64,000 nucleotides of DNA from Nitrospira_D sp035465795 (GTDB lineage Bacteria; Nitrospirota; Nitrospiria; Nitrospirales; Nitrospiraceae): assembly GCF_049546785.1 (NCBI RefSeq), contig NZ_JBMWAN010000001.1, positions 868,001 to 932,000 of the forward strand, written 5' to 3'. Every line of letters starts with the position of its first letter. Position 1 is the first letter of the stretch. The translations under genes and the position numbers were made by a program. This document shows positions 42,751 to 50,889 of the stretch, piece after piece. Below the pieces are notes generated by a model that worked only from the letters and a program-made list of their open reading frames with translations, was not told the DNA's origin and did no database searches.

Positions 42751-43655
42751 TGCCATCCCTGCGCTGGGTCTCCGCTCTTCTGCTTACCCTCACTACCTGG
42801 GCACTGTCCTCGCACCCCGTTATGGCCGCGAAACCGTCCCACCCCAAACCGTCACAGGACCTGGCGCGGCATCTCGCCGCCATCGCCGCCCTGGCCAAAC
42901 CCTCCCCGATGCTCACGGTGCCGGCCGGCACATTCCTGCTCGGCAGCAAACGTATCGACGACGACCCCTATGGCATCGGAACGCAGTTCGATGATACGGA
43001 ACTCCCGCAACATCGTGTGTGGCTGGACGCGTTCGAGATGGATCGGGACGAAGTCAGCCTGGGCGAATATCTCGCGTTCCTGTCCCAGCAAAAGATCACT
43101 CCGTCGGATGAACTGCAGAAGCTGATCTGGCACGTCATCACCGTCCACTCCGTCACCGACCAGACGCTGACCCGCTGGCCCGCTCTTTACGTGACCTGGC
43201 CGGAGGCGCGGGATTTCTGTCAGTCCAAAGGGAAACGCCTCCCGACGGAAGCCGAATGGGAGAAGGCCGCGCGGGGAACGGACGGCGGCCTGTTTCCATG
43301 GGGCAACGCCATGCCCGACTCGAAACTCGCCATGTTCGGCCAACACCACGTCCATGAGATCCCCATCCTTGCCGCAGTGGATTCGCTCGATGACGGACGC
43401 AGTCCCTTCGGCTTGCACCACATGGCGGGCAACGTGGCCGAATGGGTGCAGGACTGGTTCGGCTTCGACTACTACGCCTATATGCCGGAGAAGAATCCGC
43501 CGGGACCGGCCAGCGGACGCTACCGCAGCGTGCGCGGCGGATCGTGGAAAAGCAAAGTGATCATGCTGCGCACCGCCACGCGCAGCGGATCGGAGCCTGA
43601 GAAGCGCTCTCCCACCATCGGCTTTCGCTGCGCGAAATCGCCCTCACCGCCATAG
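42750..43655 (+). CDS. Secreted SUMF1/FGE-like domain protein
   Basis: 301 residues. A signal peptide (about 1-27) leads to an FGE-sulfatase fold: VPAGTFLLGS, HRVWLDAFEMDRDEVSLGEY, LPTEAEWEKAARG, MAGNVAEWVQDWF, RGGSWKSK and IGFRCAKS. The two active-site Cys of true formylglycine-generating enzymes lie just after RGGS in the family; here that place reads KSKVIMLRTATR, without Cys. So it is unlikely to be a formylglycine-generating enzyme. No sulfatase gene is near. Coupled to the preceding lipoprotein gene. Confidence 0.83.
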   Translation: MPSLRWVSALLLTLTTWALSSHPVMAAKPSHPKPSQDLARHLAAIAALAKPSPMLTVPAGTFLLGSKRIDDDPYGIGTQFDDTELPQHRVWLDAFEMDRDEVSLGEYLAFLSQQKITPSDELQKLIWHVITVHSVTDQTLTRWPALYVTWPEARDFCQSKGKRLPTEAEWEKAARGTDGGLFPWGNAMPDSKLAMFGQHHVHEIPILAAVDSLDDGRSPFGLHHMAGNVAEWVQDWFGFDYYAYMPEKNPPGPASGRYRSVRGGSWKSKVIMLRTATRSGSEPEKRSPTIGFRCAKSPSPP

Positions 43656-43681
43656 CTTGCGCGCAGCAATGAGGCCTTTTC

Positions 43682-43710
43682 TTGGTCCCCTGCGAGCCTC
43701 ATGTTAGCAT
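43682..43710 (+). promoter_or_regulatory. Possible sigma-70 promoter of the AAA ATPase gene
   Basis: TTGGTC (43682-43687) and TAGCAT (43705-43710) are spaced 17 bp. The start near 43717-43718 lies two or three bases before the ATG at 43720, and no Shine-Dalgarno is visible, suggesting a leaderless transcript. Confidence 0.4.
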
Positions 43711-43719
43711 TTCGTCCAC

Positions 43720-45282
43720 ATGGCACTCTCAACCAGCGTCCACGACCTCCGCACATTGATCCGGTCATTCCACCCGCTGATCGTCATTGAAACGGTGGAG
43801 GAAGATCGTATTGCCTCGCTGCTCCAATCGGTGAGCGCCCAGGAACGCATGCCCCTGTTCGAGTGGTCCATAACGCGGGGCTTGACCCGCCAGGAAGAGG
43901 GCCCCACGCTCAGCAAGATGACCGCCACCCCCCTCGCCCTGCTGCAGCATCTGCAAGGGCTGACGGTCGAAGGCATCTTCTGGCTCAAGGATCTGGCCCC
44001 TCATCTCCAAGACGCCGCAGCCGCTCGCCAACTCCGTGAAGTAGCCGCCGCCCACAGTCGATCCCACGCAACCTGCGTGATCACCGGAGAGCCAATCACG
44101 CTGCCGCCGGATCTCGAACGCCTCGCCGTCCGCTATCAACTGAGCCTGCCCGATCAGGACGAGCTGGACGCCACGCTCACCAGCGTGTTGCAGTCGCTCA
44201 ACCGGCAGCGGCTCCAGGGCCGCCCCCGCTTCACCACCCTCGCGCACAGCATTGCGGAAACCATTACGGGGACCAACGGCAAGACGCACAACCTGCCGCC
44301 TCAGGAGCGCACAGCCATTCTCCGGGCGCTCAAAGGCATGACGCTGCACCAGGCCCGGCAAGTCATCACGCAATGCGTCATGGACGACGGCGTCCTCTCG
44401 GCGGGTGACGTGCAGAAGATCCTCGACCGCAAGGTGCAGGCGGTCAAAGACGGCGGCTTGCTGGAGTACTACCCCCTCGAAGACAATCGGTTCGAGCTGG
44501 GCGGATTCGGCAATCTCCAGCGCTGGCTCGATCGCGCCAGGATGGGCTTCACCCCGGAAGCCAAAGCGCTGAACCTGCAACCGCCCCGCGGCATTCTGCT
44601 GGTCGGCGTGCCGGGCTGCGGCAAGTCGCTGGCGGCCAAAGTGATCGCCCGCGAATGGCGGCTCCCGCTGCTGAAACTCGACGCCGGCCGGCTGTTCGAT
44701 AAATTCGTCGGCGAATCGGAAAAGAACTTTCGGAAAGCGGTGGAGATGGCGGAATCCCTGGCCCCGATTATTCTCTGGGTGGACGAAATCGAGAAGGCCA
44801 TGGTGGCGGGCGGCGGCAACGGCGAGGCCGACGCGGGACTCAGCCGCCGGCTCTTCGGCGCGTTCCTCACCTGGCTGCAGGAAAAGCAGGAAGAAGTCTT
44901 CGTCGTGGCGACGGCCAATGACCTGTCGTCATTGCCGCCGGAGCTGCTCCGCAAGGGGCGGTTCGATGAGATCTTTTTTGTGGACCTCCCGGACGATCGG
45001 GAGCGGGAAGCCATCTGGACAATTCATCTCGGACTCCGCAAGCAGGACGTGAAGGCGATCAACCTCACGCACGTCGTGAGCGCCAGTGATGGATTCAGCG
45101 GATCGGAAATCGAACAGGCGGTCGTCGCAGCCCTCTATCGAGCGCTGCATCAGAAGACCGCCCTGACGACCGAATTGTTGATCGAGGAGCTGACCCAAAC
45201 GGTTCCGCTCTCGGTCACGCGGCGGGAAGACATCGACCACCTCCGTGAAACGGCCCAGGGCCGCTTTGTGAGTGTCAGGTAA
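43720..45282 (+). CDS. AAA+ ATPase, Ycf46-like
   Basis: 520 residues. An N-terminal alpha/beta region (about 1-170) is followed by an AAA+ module (about 255-480): Walker A GVPGCGKS, Walker B ILWVDEIEKA, sensor VVATANDLSSLPPELLRKGRFDE with the Arg-finger region, and the FSGSEIEQAV lid. The order matches the Ycf46 family of cyanobacteria and plastids, whose function concerns stress or carbon regulation but is not settled. Soluble. No ribosome-binding site is evident. It overlaps the first codons of the next ORF if that starts at GTG. Confidence 0.86.
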   Translation: MALSTSVHDLRTLIRSFHPLIVIETVEEDRIASLLQSVSAQERMPLFEWSITRGLTRQEEGPTLSKMTATPLALLQHLQGLTVEGIFWLKDLAPHLQDAAAARQLREVAAAHSRSHATCVITGEPITLPPDLERLAVRYQLSLPDQDELDATLTSVLQSLNRQRLQGRPRFTTLAHSIAETITGTNGKTHNLPPQERTAILRALKGMTLHQARQVITQCVMDDGVLSAGDVQKILDRKVQAVKDGGLLEYYPLEDNRFELGGFGNLQRWLDRARMGFTPEAKALNLQPPRGILLVGVPGCGKSLAAKVIAREWRLPLLKLDAGRLFDKFVGESEKNFRKAVEMAESLAPIILWVDEIEKAMVAGGGNGEADAGLSRRLFGAFLTWLQEKQEEVFVVATANDLSSLPPELLRKGRFDEIFFVDLPDDREREAIWTIHLGLRKQDVKAINLTHVVSASDGFSGSEIEQAVVAALYRALHQKTALTTELLIEELTQTVPLSVTRREDIDHLRETAQGRFVSVR

Positions 45283-45286
45283 GAAT

Positions 45287-45958
45287 ATGATGCGCCTGCT
45301 TGTGATCGGAACGACCATCGCCCTGCTCACGCTGGTCGGCTGCGCGACCGCCCCGGTAGAACAGGCGCCGCTCCCCCGAATCGACACCGTCCCGGCACAG
45401 TCCCCCGCTGCACTGTCTCGCACAAGAGCCGCCGTCGTCCGCACAGCCGCCAAACTCGTTGGAGCCACCACGCTTCAGAGCAACGGCCGGCGGATCGCCT
45501 ACGATTGCGCCGGCGTAACCCGCGCCATCTTCCTGGAACACGGCATCGACCTGTACCACGGCAGTCCCGCCGATTCAAACGCCAATGGGGTCCGGCTTAT
45601 CTTCGCCCATGTTCGACGGCACGGAACAGTCCACCAGAGCCCGGTCCCCCAGCCAGGCGATCTGGTCTTTTTCGACAACACCTGGGATTTCAACGGAGAC
45701 GGCAGGCTCAACGACCCCTTGACCCATGTCGGTGTGGTCGAACGGGTCGACCCCGATGGCACGGTCATCTTCATCAGCCGCGTGGCCGATGCGATCGAAC
45801 GCCACCACATGAACCTCGCCCTCCCCCACGTCCACAAAACCGCCGACGGCCGCGTGTTGAACGACTACATCCGCCGCAAACGCCCCGGCGACCCGGATGA
45901 CATGGGGCACCTCACCGGTGAACTGTTCACCTTCTACGGAACAAGATTGGGGCAGTAG
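45287..45958 (+). CDS. NlpC/P60- or CHAP-like cysteine amidase lipoprotein
   Basis: 223 residues from ATG 45287 (AGGTAAGA upstream); a GTG at 45272 is possible. A lipobox LLTLVGC (about Cys17) precedes a papain-like fold with the catalytic Cys in AYDCAGVTRAI, a PQPGDLVFFDNT segment and the His in PLTHVGVVERV. These are in the order expected for peptidoglycan amidases of this clan. It may trim or remodel peptidoglycan from the outer membrane side. Confidence 0.75.
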   Translation: MMRLLVIGTTIALLTLVGCATAPVEQAPLPRIDTVPAQSPAALSRTRAAVVRTAAKLVGATTLQSNGRRIAYDCAGVTRAIFLEHGIDLYHGSPADSNANGVRLIFAHVRRHGTVHQSPVPQPGDLVFFDNTWDFNGDGRLNDPLTHVGVVERVDPDGTVIFISRVADAIERHHMNLALPHVHKTADGRVLNDYIRRKRPGDPDDMGHLTGELFTFYGTRLGQ

Positions 45959-46208
45959 CAGGGACCTGAGACAACGAACCACTGGCGGTCTCGTGAGCCG
46001 TGAGCGGGAGAACTGAGGAAGGCCCTCTCTCAGAAACCTCTCCCGAACCGCCGGACACTCCTATCAAGCATCCTGTGCGGTCTTCCATTCCCGTCGCCTG
46101 ATAAGCCTACAGAATTCCATCATGTTTCAGGCAACCGGCAGCTTTCTCCCGACCCGCTATACTTAGTGCAGCAGGTTACGCGAATTAACCCTCACCCAAG
46201 GAGTTGCC

Positions 46209-46370
46209 ATGGGACAGACCGCCGCCTACTGCAGTGACTGTTACAACAAGGTGGGACGCATCGAAGATGCACTGGTCAAAGCAGCGGAAAGTGAAGGGAA
46301 AGTGCCCATGACGAAACAGGGCACCTGCGCACAGTGCGCACAAGACTCGGTGGTGGTCTACTACGAATAG
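46209..46370 (+). CDS. Small four-Cys protein (zinc-ribbon-like)
   Basis: 53 residues starting MGQTAAYCSDCYNKVG, with AAGGAG six bases before the ATG. Two CxxC pairs (C8-x2-C11 and, near residues 40-43, CAQC) are spaced like a small zinc ribbon. No family recognised. The ribosome-binding site and conserved-looking Cys pairs support a real gene. A TATACT element about 45 bases upstream may be its -10 box. Confidence 0.65.
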   Translation: MGQTAAYCSDCYNKVGRIEDALVKAAESEGKVPMTKQGTCAQCAQDSVVVYYE

Positions 46371-46840
46371 CTGCTTCCGATCGCCACATCCTGCTCACGA
46401 GCACGTAGGTGCCAAGCTACGTGAGAACGCCGCCGGCGGCCTTTCTTCACAGCCTTCCGGAGACAGTGCCGGAGACCGGTCATCCGATCCTTGTCACGAA
46501 CGAAGACGATACGGTACCCTCGGAGAGGCCTGCCGGTGACTGCACCGGCAAAGCCGGAACAGACGATCCCCGGACAAACGACTTTTTTCGACACAAGCAC
46601 GATGTCGCTTCCCCGGCTCAGACGGCACGCCCTGACAGTCTGTTTGACGCCTATTCCAGCCTTGAGTACACAGCCCCCGCCATCCCGGCACATCCATGAG
46701 CTTCGTTCAGAACAGCTCCGTCTTCGCCCCGGCTGCGCTACAGTCTGGTAAGATACCTTCCGATAATAGAGCCATGCCGATCACGATCGCAGGTTCATTG
46801 GAACCGCCGGTCTGCTGGTACAACTTGGAGGCAGGACCTC
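46371..46840. other. Gene-poor region between the four-Cys gene and the next gene
   Basis: About 470 bp. A 110-codon minus-strand ORF fills part of it but has neither a convincing ribosome-binding site nor a recognisable product, and a Lys/Arg-rich end. No RNA gene or repeat I can defend. Confidence 0.4.
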
Positions 46841-47272
46841 ATGGCAACATCATCCAAAGAGCCGGCCACGGAGAAATTCGCCCCTCTGCGCCAGACCCTT
46901 TTGGGTGTCCGGTACGGCCTCTTGGGCCTCCACAAAGCCCTGATTGTCGCTGAACAGCTGACCTTTGAACGGATTTACGGAAGGGTCGATTCCACCGGAC
47001 AACTGCTCCAACTGGTCATGAACGACCCCTGGTTTACCTGGCTCCATCCGCTGTCGAATATGGTGGTGCGCATCGATGAGATGCTCGAGGAAGAGGACCG
47101 CCTCACCGTCGAAGAAGTGGCCGTGCTCCTGAGCGAAGTCAGAGGCATGATCCGGCCATCCGAGACGGGTGATGGGTTTGAACGAAGCTACTACGAGGCA
47201 CTCCAGCGGGCCCCTGACGTCGTCATGGCCCACTGCGAAATGAAAAAGCTGCTGACCCTTTCCGGGGTCTGA
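46841..47272 (+). CDS. Conserved hypothetical protein
   Basis: 143 residues, mostly alpha-helical by composition (LRQTLLGVRYGLLGLHKALIV, IDEMLEEEDRLTVEEVAVLLSEV), soluble. Not recognised by motif. Good Shine-Dalgarno (TTGGAGG at about 46826-46832). It converges on the Lys-rich gene and has no functional context I can read. Confidence 0.65.
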   Translation: MATSSKEPATEKFAPLRQTLLGVRYGLLGLHKALIVAEQLTFERIYGRVDSTGQLLQLVMNDPWFTWLHPLSNMVVRIDEMLEEEDRLTVEEVAVLLSEVRGMIRPSETGDGFERSYYEALQRAPDVVMAHCEMKKLLTLSGV

Positions 47273-47317
47273 TATCTCTGCGGCAGGTCCCCCCCCCCTC
47301 AAGGCCTAAAACAACAC

Positions 47318-47347
47318 AGGCGGCCGGCTCACAAGAGCCGGCCGCCT
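47318..47347 (-). terminator. Hairpin terminator of the Lys-rich secreted protein gene
   Basis: AGGCGGCCGGCTC (47318-47330) and its complement (47335-47347) form a 13-bp perfect stem with a 4-base loop, followed on the minus strand by GTGTTGTTTTAG. Confidence 0.75.
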
Positions 47348-47378
47348 GGTGCGCTCGCCTCGGAGCGGAAAACTCGTC

Positions 47379-47747
47379 TTATTCCTTGCCTTGCTTTTCG
47401 CGAGCGTTGTCCCGGCCCTGCTGGCCATGCTCGCCGGCTGCTTCATCGGCACGATCGAGCCCGTGCTTCTTATCCTTGTTCTTATTCTTGTTCTTGTCCT
47501 TGTTCTTCCCCTTGCCGTTCCCTTTGCCTTTCTTCTTCCCTTTACCCTTCCCCTCATCATCCCCTGCCTCGTGCTTCTCGCCTTTCTTTTCACCCTCGAC
47601 GGCCGGAGCCGGAGCGGGAGTCGGTGCCGGAGTGGTGGCCTGCGGTGCGGGAGCAGGAGCCGGCTCCGTCGCCGGAGCCTGGGCAAACAAGTTCGAGAAA
47701 GCCAACAACACCGCCGCAGCGGTGACAGTCGAAACGGTCTTAATCAT
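47379..47747 (-). CDS. Secreted Pro/Ala- and Lys-rich low-complexity protein
   Basis: 122 residues from ATG 47747, which follows CGGAGGA. A signal peptide (about 1-22; NLFAQ) precedes a Pro/Ala-rich tract (about 23-50) and a highly basic Lys/Gly/Asn tract (about 63-95; KGKGKKKGKGNGKG, then KNKDKNKNKNKDKK), then an acidic/polar tail. Such proteins may bind nucleic acid, lipopolysaccharide or peptidoglycan in the periplasm. The opposite strand reads as a hydrophobic ORF purely because of the complementary repeats. A strong terminator follows. Confidence 0.7.
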   Translation of the reverse strand: MIKTVSTVTAAAVLLAFSNLFAQAPATEPAPAPAPQATTPAPTPAPAPAVEGEKKGEKHEAGDDEGKGKGKKKGKGNGKGKNKDKNKNKNKDKKHGLDRADEAAGEHGQQGRDNAREKQGKE

Positions 47748-48011
47748 GCTGATCCTCCGCATTGAAGTGAATCATGGTGCACCCGGGGTATTTCCCCGGA
47801 CAGTGCGTATAGGAAATCTGAAATCTAGCAAGCCCGATGCCATTAATCCATCGAATCCGGTTAATGCGCATGCATATGATTCACCAAGGATTCACTCAAT
47901 CTTTCTAGGACTTTGTACCGGAGGTTTAGAGCAATACGGCTACAGACCGACCAGATTGCCTCACCTCATACCGGGACACACACAAGAGAGGGAGTACGGG
48001 AAACGATACAC

Positions 48012-48317
48012 CTACACAATTTGCGCGCAGGGCCAGGAGAAGGCCCGGATAGACGGCTTCCGCCAACCGGGATGTTTCGCAGTATCCTCGCACCATGCGG
48101 TAACCGCCTTCGTGACGCGGGCGAAGTGCTCATCGTCGAGCGCGACGAGGATCACCGAGTTCGTGCCGGGATAGAACGAGAGCCCCTCAGCCGGACCGGT
48201 CTGGCCGTACCCGACCGTTTCGGGCACTTCCGTAAACGCGTTCACATCGCACTGATGCAGGAGTGCATGTATCCGCTCCTTGAGGGACGAGCGAAAAGTC
48301 AGCATCACCATGTGCAT
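48012..48317 (-). CDS. P-II-like small protein (ferredoxin-like fold)
   Basis: 101 residues, GGGAGG five to six bases before the ATG. The order of elements (MVMLTFRSSLKERIHALL, VNAFTEVPETVGYGQTG, NSVILVALDDEHFARV, C-terminal basic/aromatic segment) matches P-II-like proteins found near metal- or bicarbonate-related transporters, with the T-loop-like GYGQTG segment after beta-2. The match rests on pattern, not residues known to bind ligand. No transporter is adjacent. Confidence 0.55.
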   Translation of the reverse strand: MHMVMLTFRSSLKERIHALLHQCDVNAFTEVPETVGYGQTGPAEGLSFYPGTNSVILVALDDEHFARVTKAVTAWCEDTAKHPGWRKPSIRAFSWPCAQIV

Positions 48318-48389
48318 AAGAAACCTCCCTGGATATTCGCGTTCTGTCGAAGACTATCAGACCTGCCTCCCTGCAACCGTCGCACGGCC

Positions 48390-49145
48390 TCAGGCGCGCC
48401 CCTGCTTCTCGAGCAGTTGATTGAGCGTTCGGGCATTGGCCACTGCATGGCCGAGCGCATCGTTGTTGAAGTAGGCATACACGTCCAGGTCGTTGCGAAG
48501 ATACCCCCTGATCAGCTTGGCCTCCCTGGCCAGCTCGGCACCTGAATAGGATGACGCAAATAGATCGGTCCGTCCGTGAAACCGCATATAGGCGAAATCG
48601 GCTGTCACTTCCTCACAGCGGGGATAACCGGGAGAATCCGCGATGCACAGGGCAGCGCCATGCCGTCGGAGGAGATCAGAGGTTTCTTCGCAAAACCAGG
48701 ACTCATGCCGAAACTCAAAGACCAGCCTCAAGGGATGAGACTTGGGAACAGACCGCTGCGCAATCCTGAGAAACGCGGCGAGCCTTTTTCGGTCGCACGG
48801 ATACGACGGCGGAAACTGGAGCAGAATCGGGCCAAGGTGGGAACCAAGCGTCAGGGCATTTTGGACGAAGGTTGTCCAGGCCTCCTCTACATCAACCAAA
48901 CGTTTGACATGGGTAATGAAGCGGCTGGCCTTCAAAGCAAAGATAAAGTCCTCGGGCACCTGTGCGGCCCACTTCTCGTACGTGCTGGGCTTGGGGAGAT
49001 GGTAGAAGGAGTAATTGACTTCGGTGCTGTCGAACGAGCGGGAGTAAAACTCCAGGTAGCGCCGGCCCGGCAGGTCCTCGGGATAGAAGAAACCCTTCCA
49101 GCTTGGGTAGGCCCAACCGGACGTGCCGATGAGCAGACGCGCCAT
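48390..49145 (-). CDS. DUF72 (YecE-like) family protein
   Basis: 251 residues. Typical DUF72 segments are IGTSGWAYPSWKGFFYP, RYLEFYSRSFDSTEVNYSFYHLP, FEFRHESWF, AYMRFHGR and the C-terminal VYAYFNNDALGHAVANA. TIM-barrel-like fold, function unproven. Follows the P-II-like gene at a distance of 72 bp in the same direction. Confidence 0.9.
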   Translation of the reverse strand: MARLLIGTSGWAYPSWKGFFYPEDLPGRRYLEFYSRSFDSTEVNYSFYHLPKPSTYEKWAAQVPEDFIFALKASRFITHVKRLVDVEEAWTTFVQNALTLGSHLGPILLQFPPSYPCDRKRLAAFLRIAQRSVPKSHPLRLVFEFRHESWFCEETSDLLRRHGAALCIADSPGYPRCEEVTADFAYMRFHGRTDLFASSYSGAELAREAKLIRGYLRNDLDVYAYFNNDALGHAVANARTLNQLLEKQGRA

Positions 49146-49200
49146 AGCCTCCCTTCATGGAACGGAAAGGGTTAGACAGGCATTGAACCCAATTGCGGTG

Positions 49201-49638
49201 CTACATCCGCCCTTCGTCGAGTTCGATCGCGTCCGCCCAGGTCGAGATCTTGGGGAGCGCGCTCACCGGCACGCCGCGCTTCTTCGCGATCTCATCCAGG
49301 CGCCCCTGAAACCGCGCACGAGCCGCGTCATCCTTCGGACCGGAGGAGAGCAGGCCCTGCGACCATTGCGCGATCTCCTCGTGCGAATGCGGCTTCCCAT
49401 TAGCCACGACCCAGGCAAGCAACTGCTCATCCGTTCCACCGGCTAAAACTTTTTGTTCAAACGCCTTCGGATCGATCCCCAGAAAATCGACCAGGTACTT
49501 ATCGAACCCGACCGTGATGTAGTTGTAGTCCTGAATCTGCCCGGCGTTCCGGAGCTTGATCTTGTCGATGAACCGCCCCAAGTGGGCAATGCCACCAAGC
49601 AGGGCTTTGGGACTGCGGGGATAGGCTGGTTGTGTCAT
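49201..49638 (-). CDS. DUF5069 family protein
   Basis: 145 residues. The N-terminal PRSPKALLGGIAHLGRFIDKIKLRN and the FLGIDPKAFE segments are characteristic of DUF5069. No biochemical function is known for the family. Soluble, with a short upstream gap containing no obvious promoter. Confidence 0.85.
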   Translation of the reverse strand: MTQPAYPRSPKALLGGIAHLGRFIDKIKLRNAGQIQDYNYITVGFDKYLVDFLGIDPKAFEQKVLAGGTDEQLLAWVVANGKPHSHEEIAQWSQGLLSSGPKDDAARARFQGRLDEIAKKRGVPVSALPKISTWADAIELDEGRM

Positions 49639-49835
49639 GCGAACATTCTCCAGATTGGTGAGGGCTCAAAACATACAGGCGTGAGCAACAGAAGTCTAGC
49701 AAGGACGGGCGCGGATAGTCTCCTCGACGATCATTCAAAAAGATGGCATAGGTAAGCCGCCTAGCCAGCTCAAATACGTCCATAGATCAAGTTTTCGCCA
49801 GCCCTGCCGATACGTATCTAACAGGAGGCCATACC

Positions 49836-50198
49836 ATGCAGTCACGGGGCCGCCATCGAGTTCCCGTTGGCTATCCGGCCAACATTCAAAGCGATACCTG
49901 CGCGGGGGAAGGCACCTTGCTCGATCTCTCGCCCACAGGCTGCAGAATGCGTAGCGACATCACGCTGGATGCGGGCACCTATCTCGCGTTGGAAATTGCA
50001 GTGGCCCAGGAGCGAGCCCCGCTGGCCGTAGAAGTGTCCGTCGTCCGCTGGTGCAAAGACGGCCAATTCGGAATTGAGTTCCTTCGGTACCGCCAAGGAG
50101 ATCGCGAACGGGTCACGCATTTCGTCGAAGCCATGCCCTCGTATCAAGCCCCTGTCTCAGCCTACGCAGAATCGACCCTCAGCACCGCCAGCGTATAG
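49836..50198 (+). CDS. PilZ-domain protein
   Basis: 120 residues, ACAGGAGG upstream. A single PilZ domain: the N-terminal RGRHRVPV gives the RxxxR motif and LLDLSPTGCRM gives the D/NxSxxG motif that together bind cyclic di-GMP. No other domain follows, so it is a stand-alone effector. Its last about 25 codons and downstream sequence are duplicated at 50643. Confidence 0.85.
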   Translation: MQSRGRHRVPVGYPANIQSDTCAGEGTLLDLSPTGCRMRSDITLDAGTYLALEIAVAQERAPLAVEVSVVRWCKDGQFGIEFLRYRQGDRERVTHFVEAMPSYQAPVSAYAESTLSTASV

Positions 50199-50292
50199 CC
50201 CTATTTCCACAGAAACCCTGTCCGTAAACAGACCGCCCGCACGGGCTCGACCGAAGAGAGTGCGCTCAATAATCCCTGGAATCTTTTCCTTT
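50121..50292 (+). repeat. Diverged repeat, copy A (pilZ tail and downstream sequence)
   Basis: Copy A begins in the last codons of pilZ (TTCGTCGAAGCC at 50121) and runs through the intergenic region into the 3' end of the DUF433 gene (CCTGGAATCTTTTCC near 50275-50290). Copy B is 522 bp downstream. Confidence 0.75.
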
Positions 50293-50457
50293 GATAGCCG
50301 CTTCACGAGAGACCGAGGGGAAGTCCTCCAGAAAATCTTCCAAAGACGAGCTTCCCTCCAAATAGTCGAACAAGGTCTGAACTGGCACGCGTGTGTCTTT
50401 AAAAAACAAAGCGCCGCTCACAATTTCAGGATCACGACTGAGGTATTGGGATTCCAT
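50266..50457 (-). CDS. DUF433-type antitoxin-like protein, truncated C-terminus
   Basis: 63 residues from ATG 50457 after GGAGGT. IVSGALFFKDTRVPVQTLFDYLEGSSSLEDFLEDFPSVSREAAIK is the DUF433 (VapB-like) core. In the family this continues into a further helix; here it breaks into GKDSRDY and stops exactly where the repeat copy A begins, so the end was probably replaced by recombination. The DUF5615 toxin gene that usually follows is absent. It may be a solitary or decaying antitoxin. Confidence 0.7.
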   Translation of the reverse strand: MESQYLSRDPEIVSGALFFKDTRVPVQTLFDYLEGSSSLEDFLEDFPSVSREAAIKGKDSRDY

Positions 50458-50582
50458 AGACACCTCCGCTACCGTCCAGTGTCGCATGCACAGTCTGAGA
50501 GAAGTCCAGCGACAGCTTGAGGCCCCATGGAGGGCAAACCTACTGGCTCATGCAGCATAAGTCCAGACGGAGACGTTCCCAC

Positions 50583-50702
50583 ATGCCTATGGAACGGCAG
50601 CAGACCTGCGGACGGACGGATAGCGTGACAGAGACAACGGAATTCGTCGAAGCCATACCCTCGTATCAAGCCCCTGTCAGTGCAAGAAGAATCGACCCTT
50701 AG
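50583..50702 (+). pseudogene. Fragment of a second pilZ gene
   Basis: 39 codons ending FVEAIPSYQAPVSARRIDP, against FVEAMPSYQAPVSAYAEST in the intact PilZ protein. The PilZ domain itself is missing upstream; only the tail is conserved, followed by the same intergenic sequence. Confidence 0.65.
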
Positions 50703-50855
50703 CGCCGCCAGCGTGTAGCCCTATCTCCTTACAGAAACCTTGCTCCTAAACAGAACATCCGCAAGACGGCCTCCGCAAATCCAAAACTCCAAAAACGACC
50801 CGCACGGGCTCCAACGAGTGCAACATTCAATAGGTCCTGGAACCTTTTCGTTTTC
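50643..50855 (+). repeat. Diverged repeat, copy B (pilZ tail and DUF433 end)
   Basis: Starts TTCGTCGAAGCC like copy A and ends AGGTCCTGGAACCTTTTCG. Copy B carries an extra segment of about 35-40 bp (around 50768-50801). On the minus strand its end would encode the same DUF433 tail (KGSRTY, stop), against KDSRDY in copy A. Confidence 0.7.
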
Positions 50856-50889
50856 CCCATTGCCTCCTGCGGCGTGTTGGGGCGCCATC

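Noticed and set aside
46361..46693. 110-codon minus-strand ORF
   Set aside because: No ribosome-binding site, no recognisable domain, and an Arg/Lys-rich end typical of non-coding GC-rich frames.
47349..47765. Plus-strand ORF coding a very hydrophobic protein
   Set aside because: It is the complement of the Lys/Asn-rich repeat tract of the minus-strand secreted protein, which has a signal peptide and ribosome-binding site.
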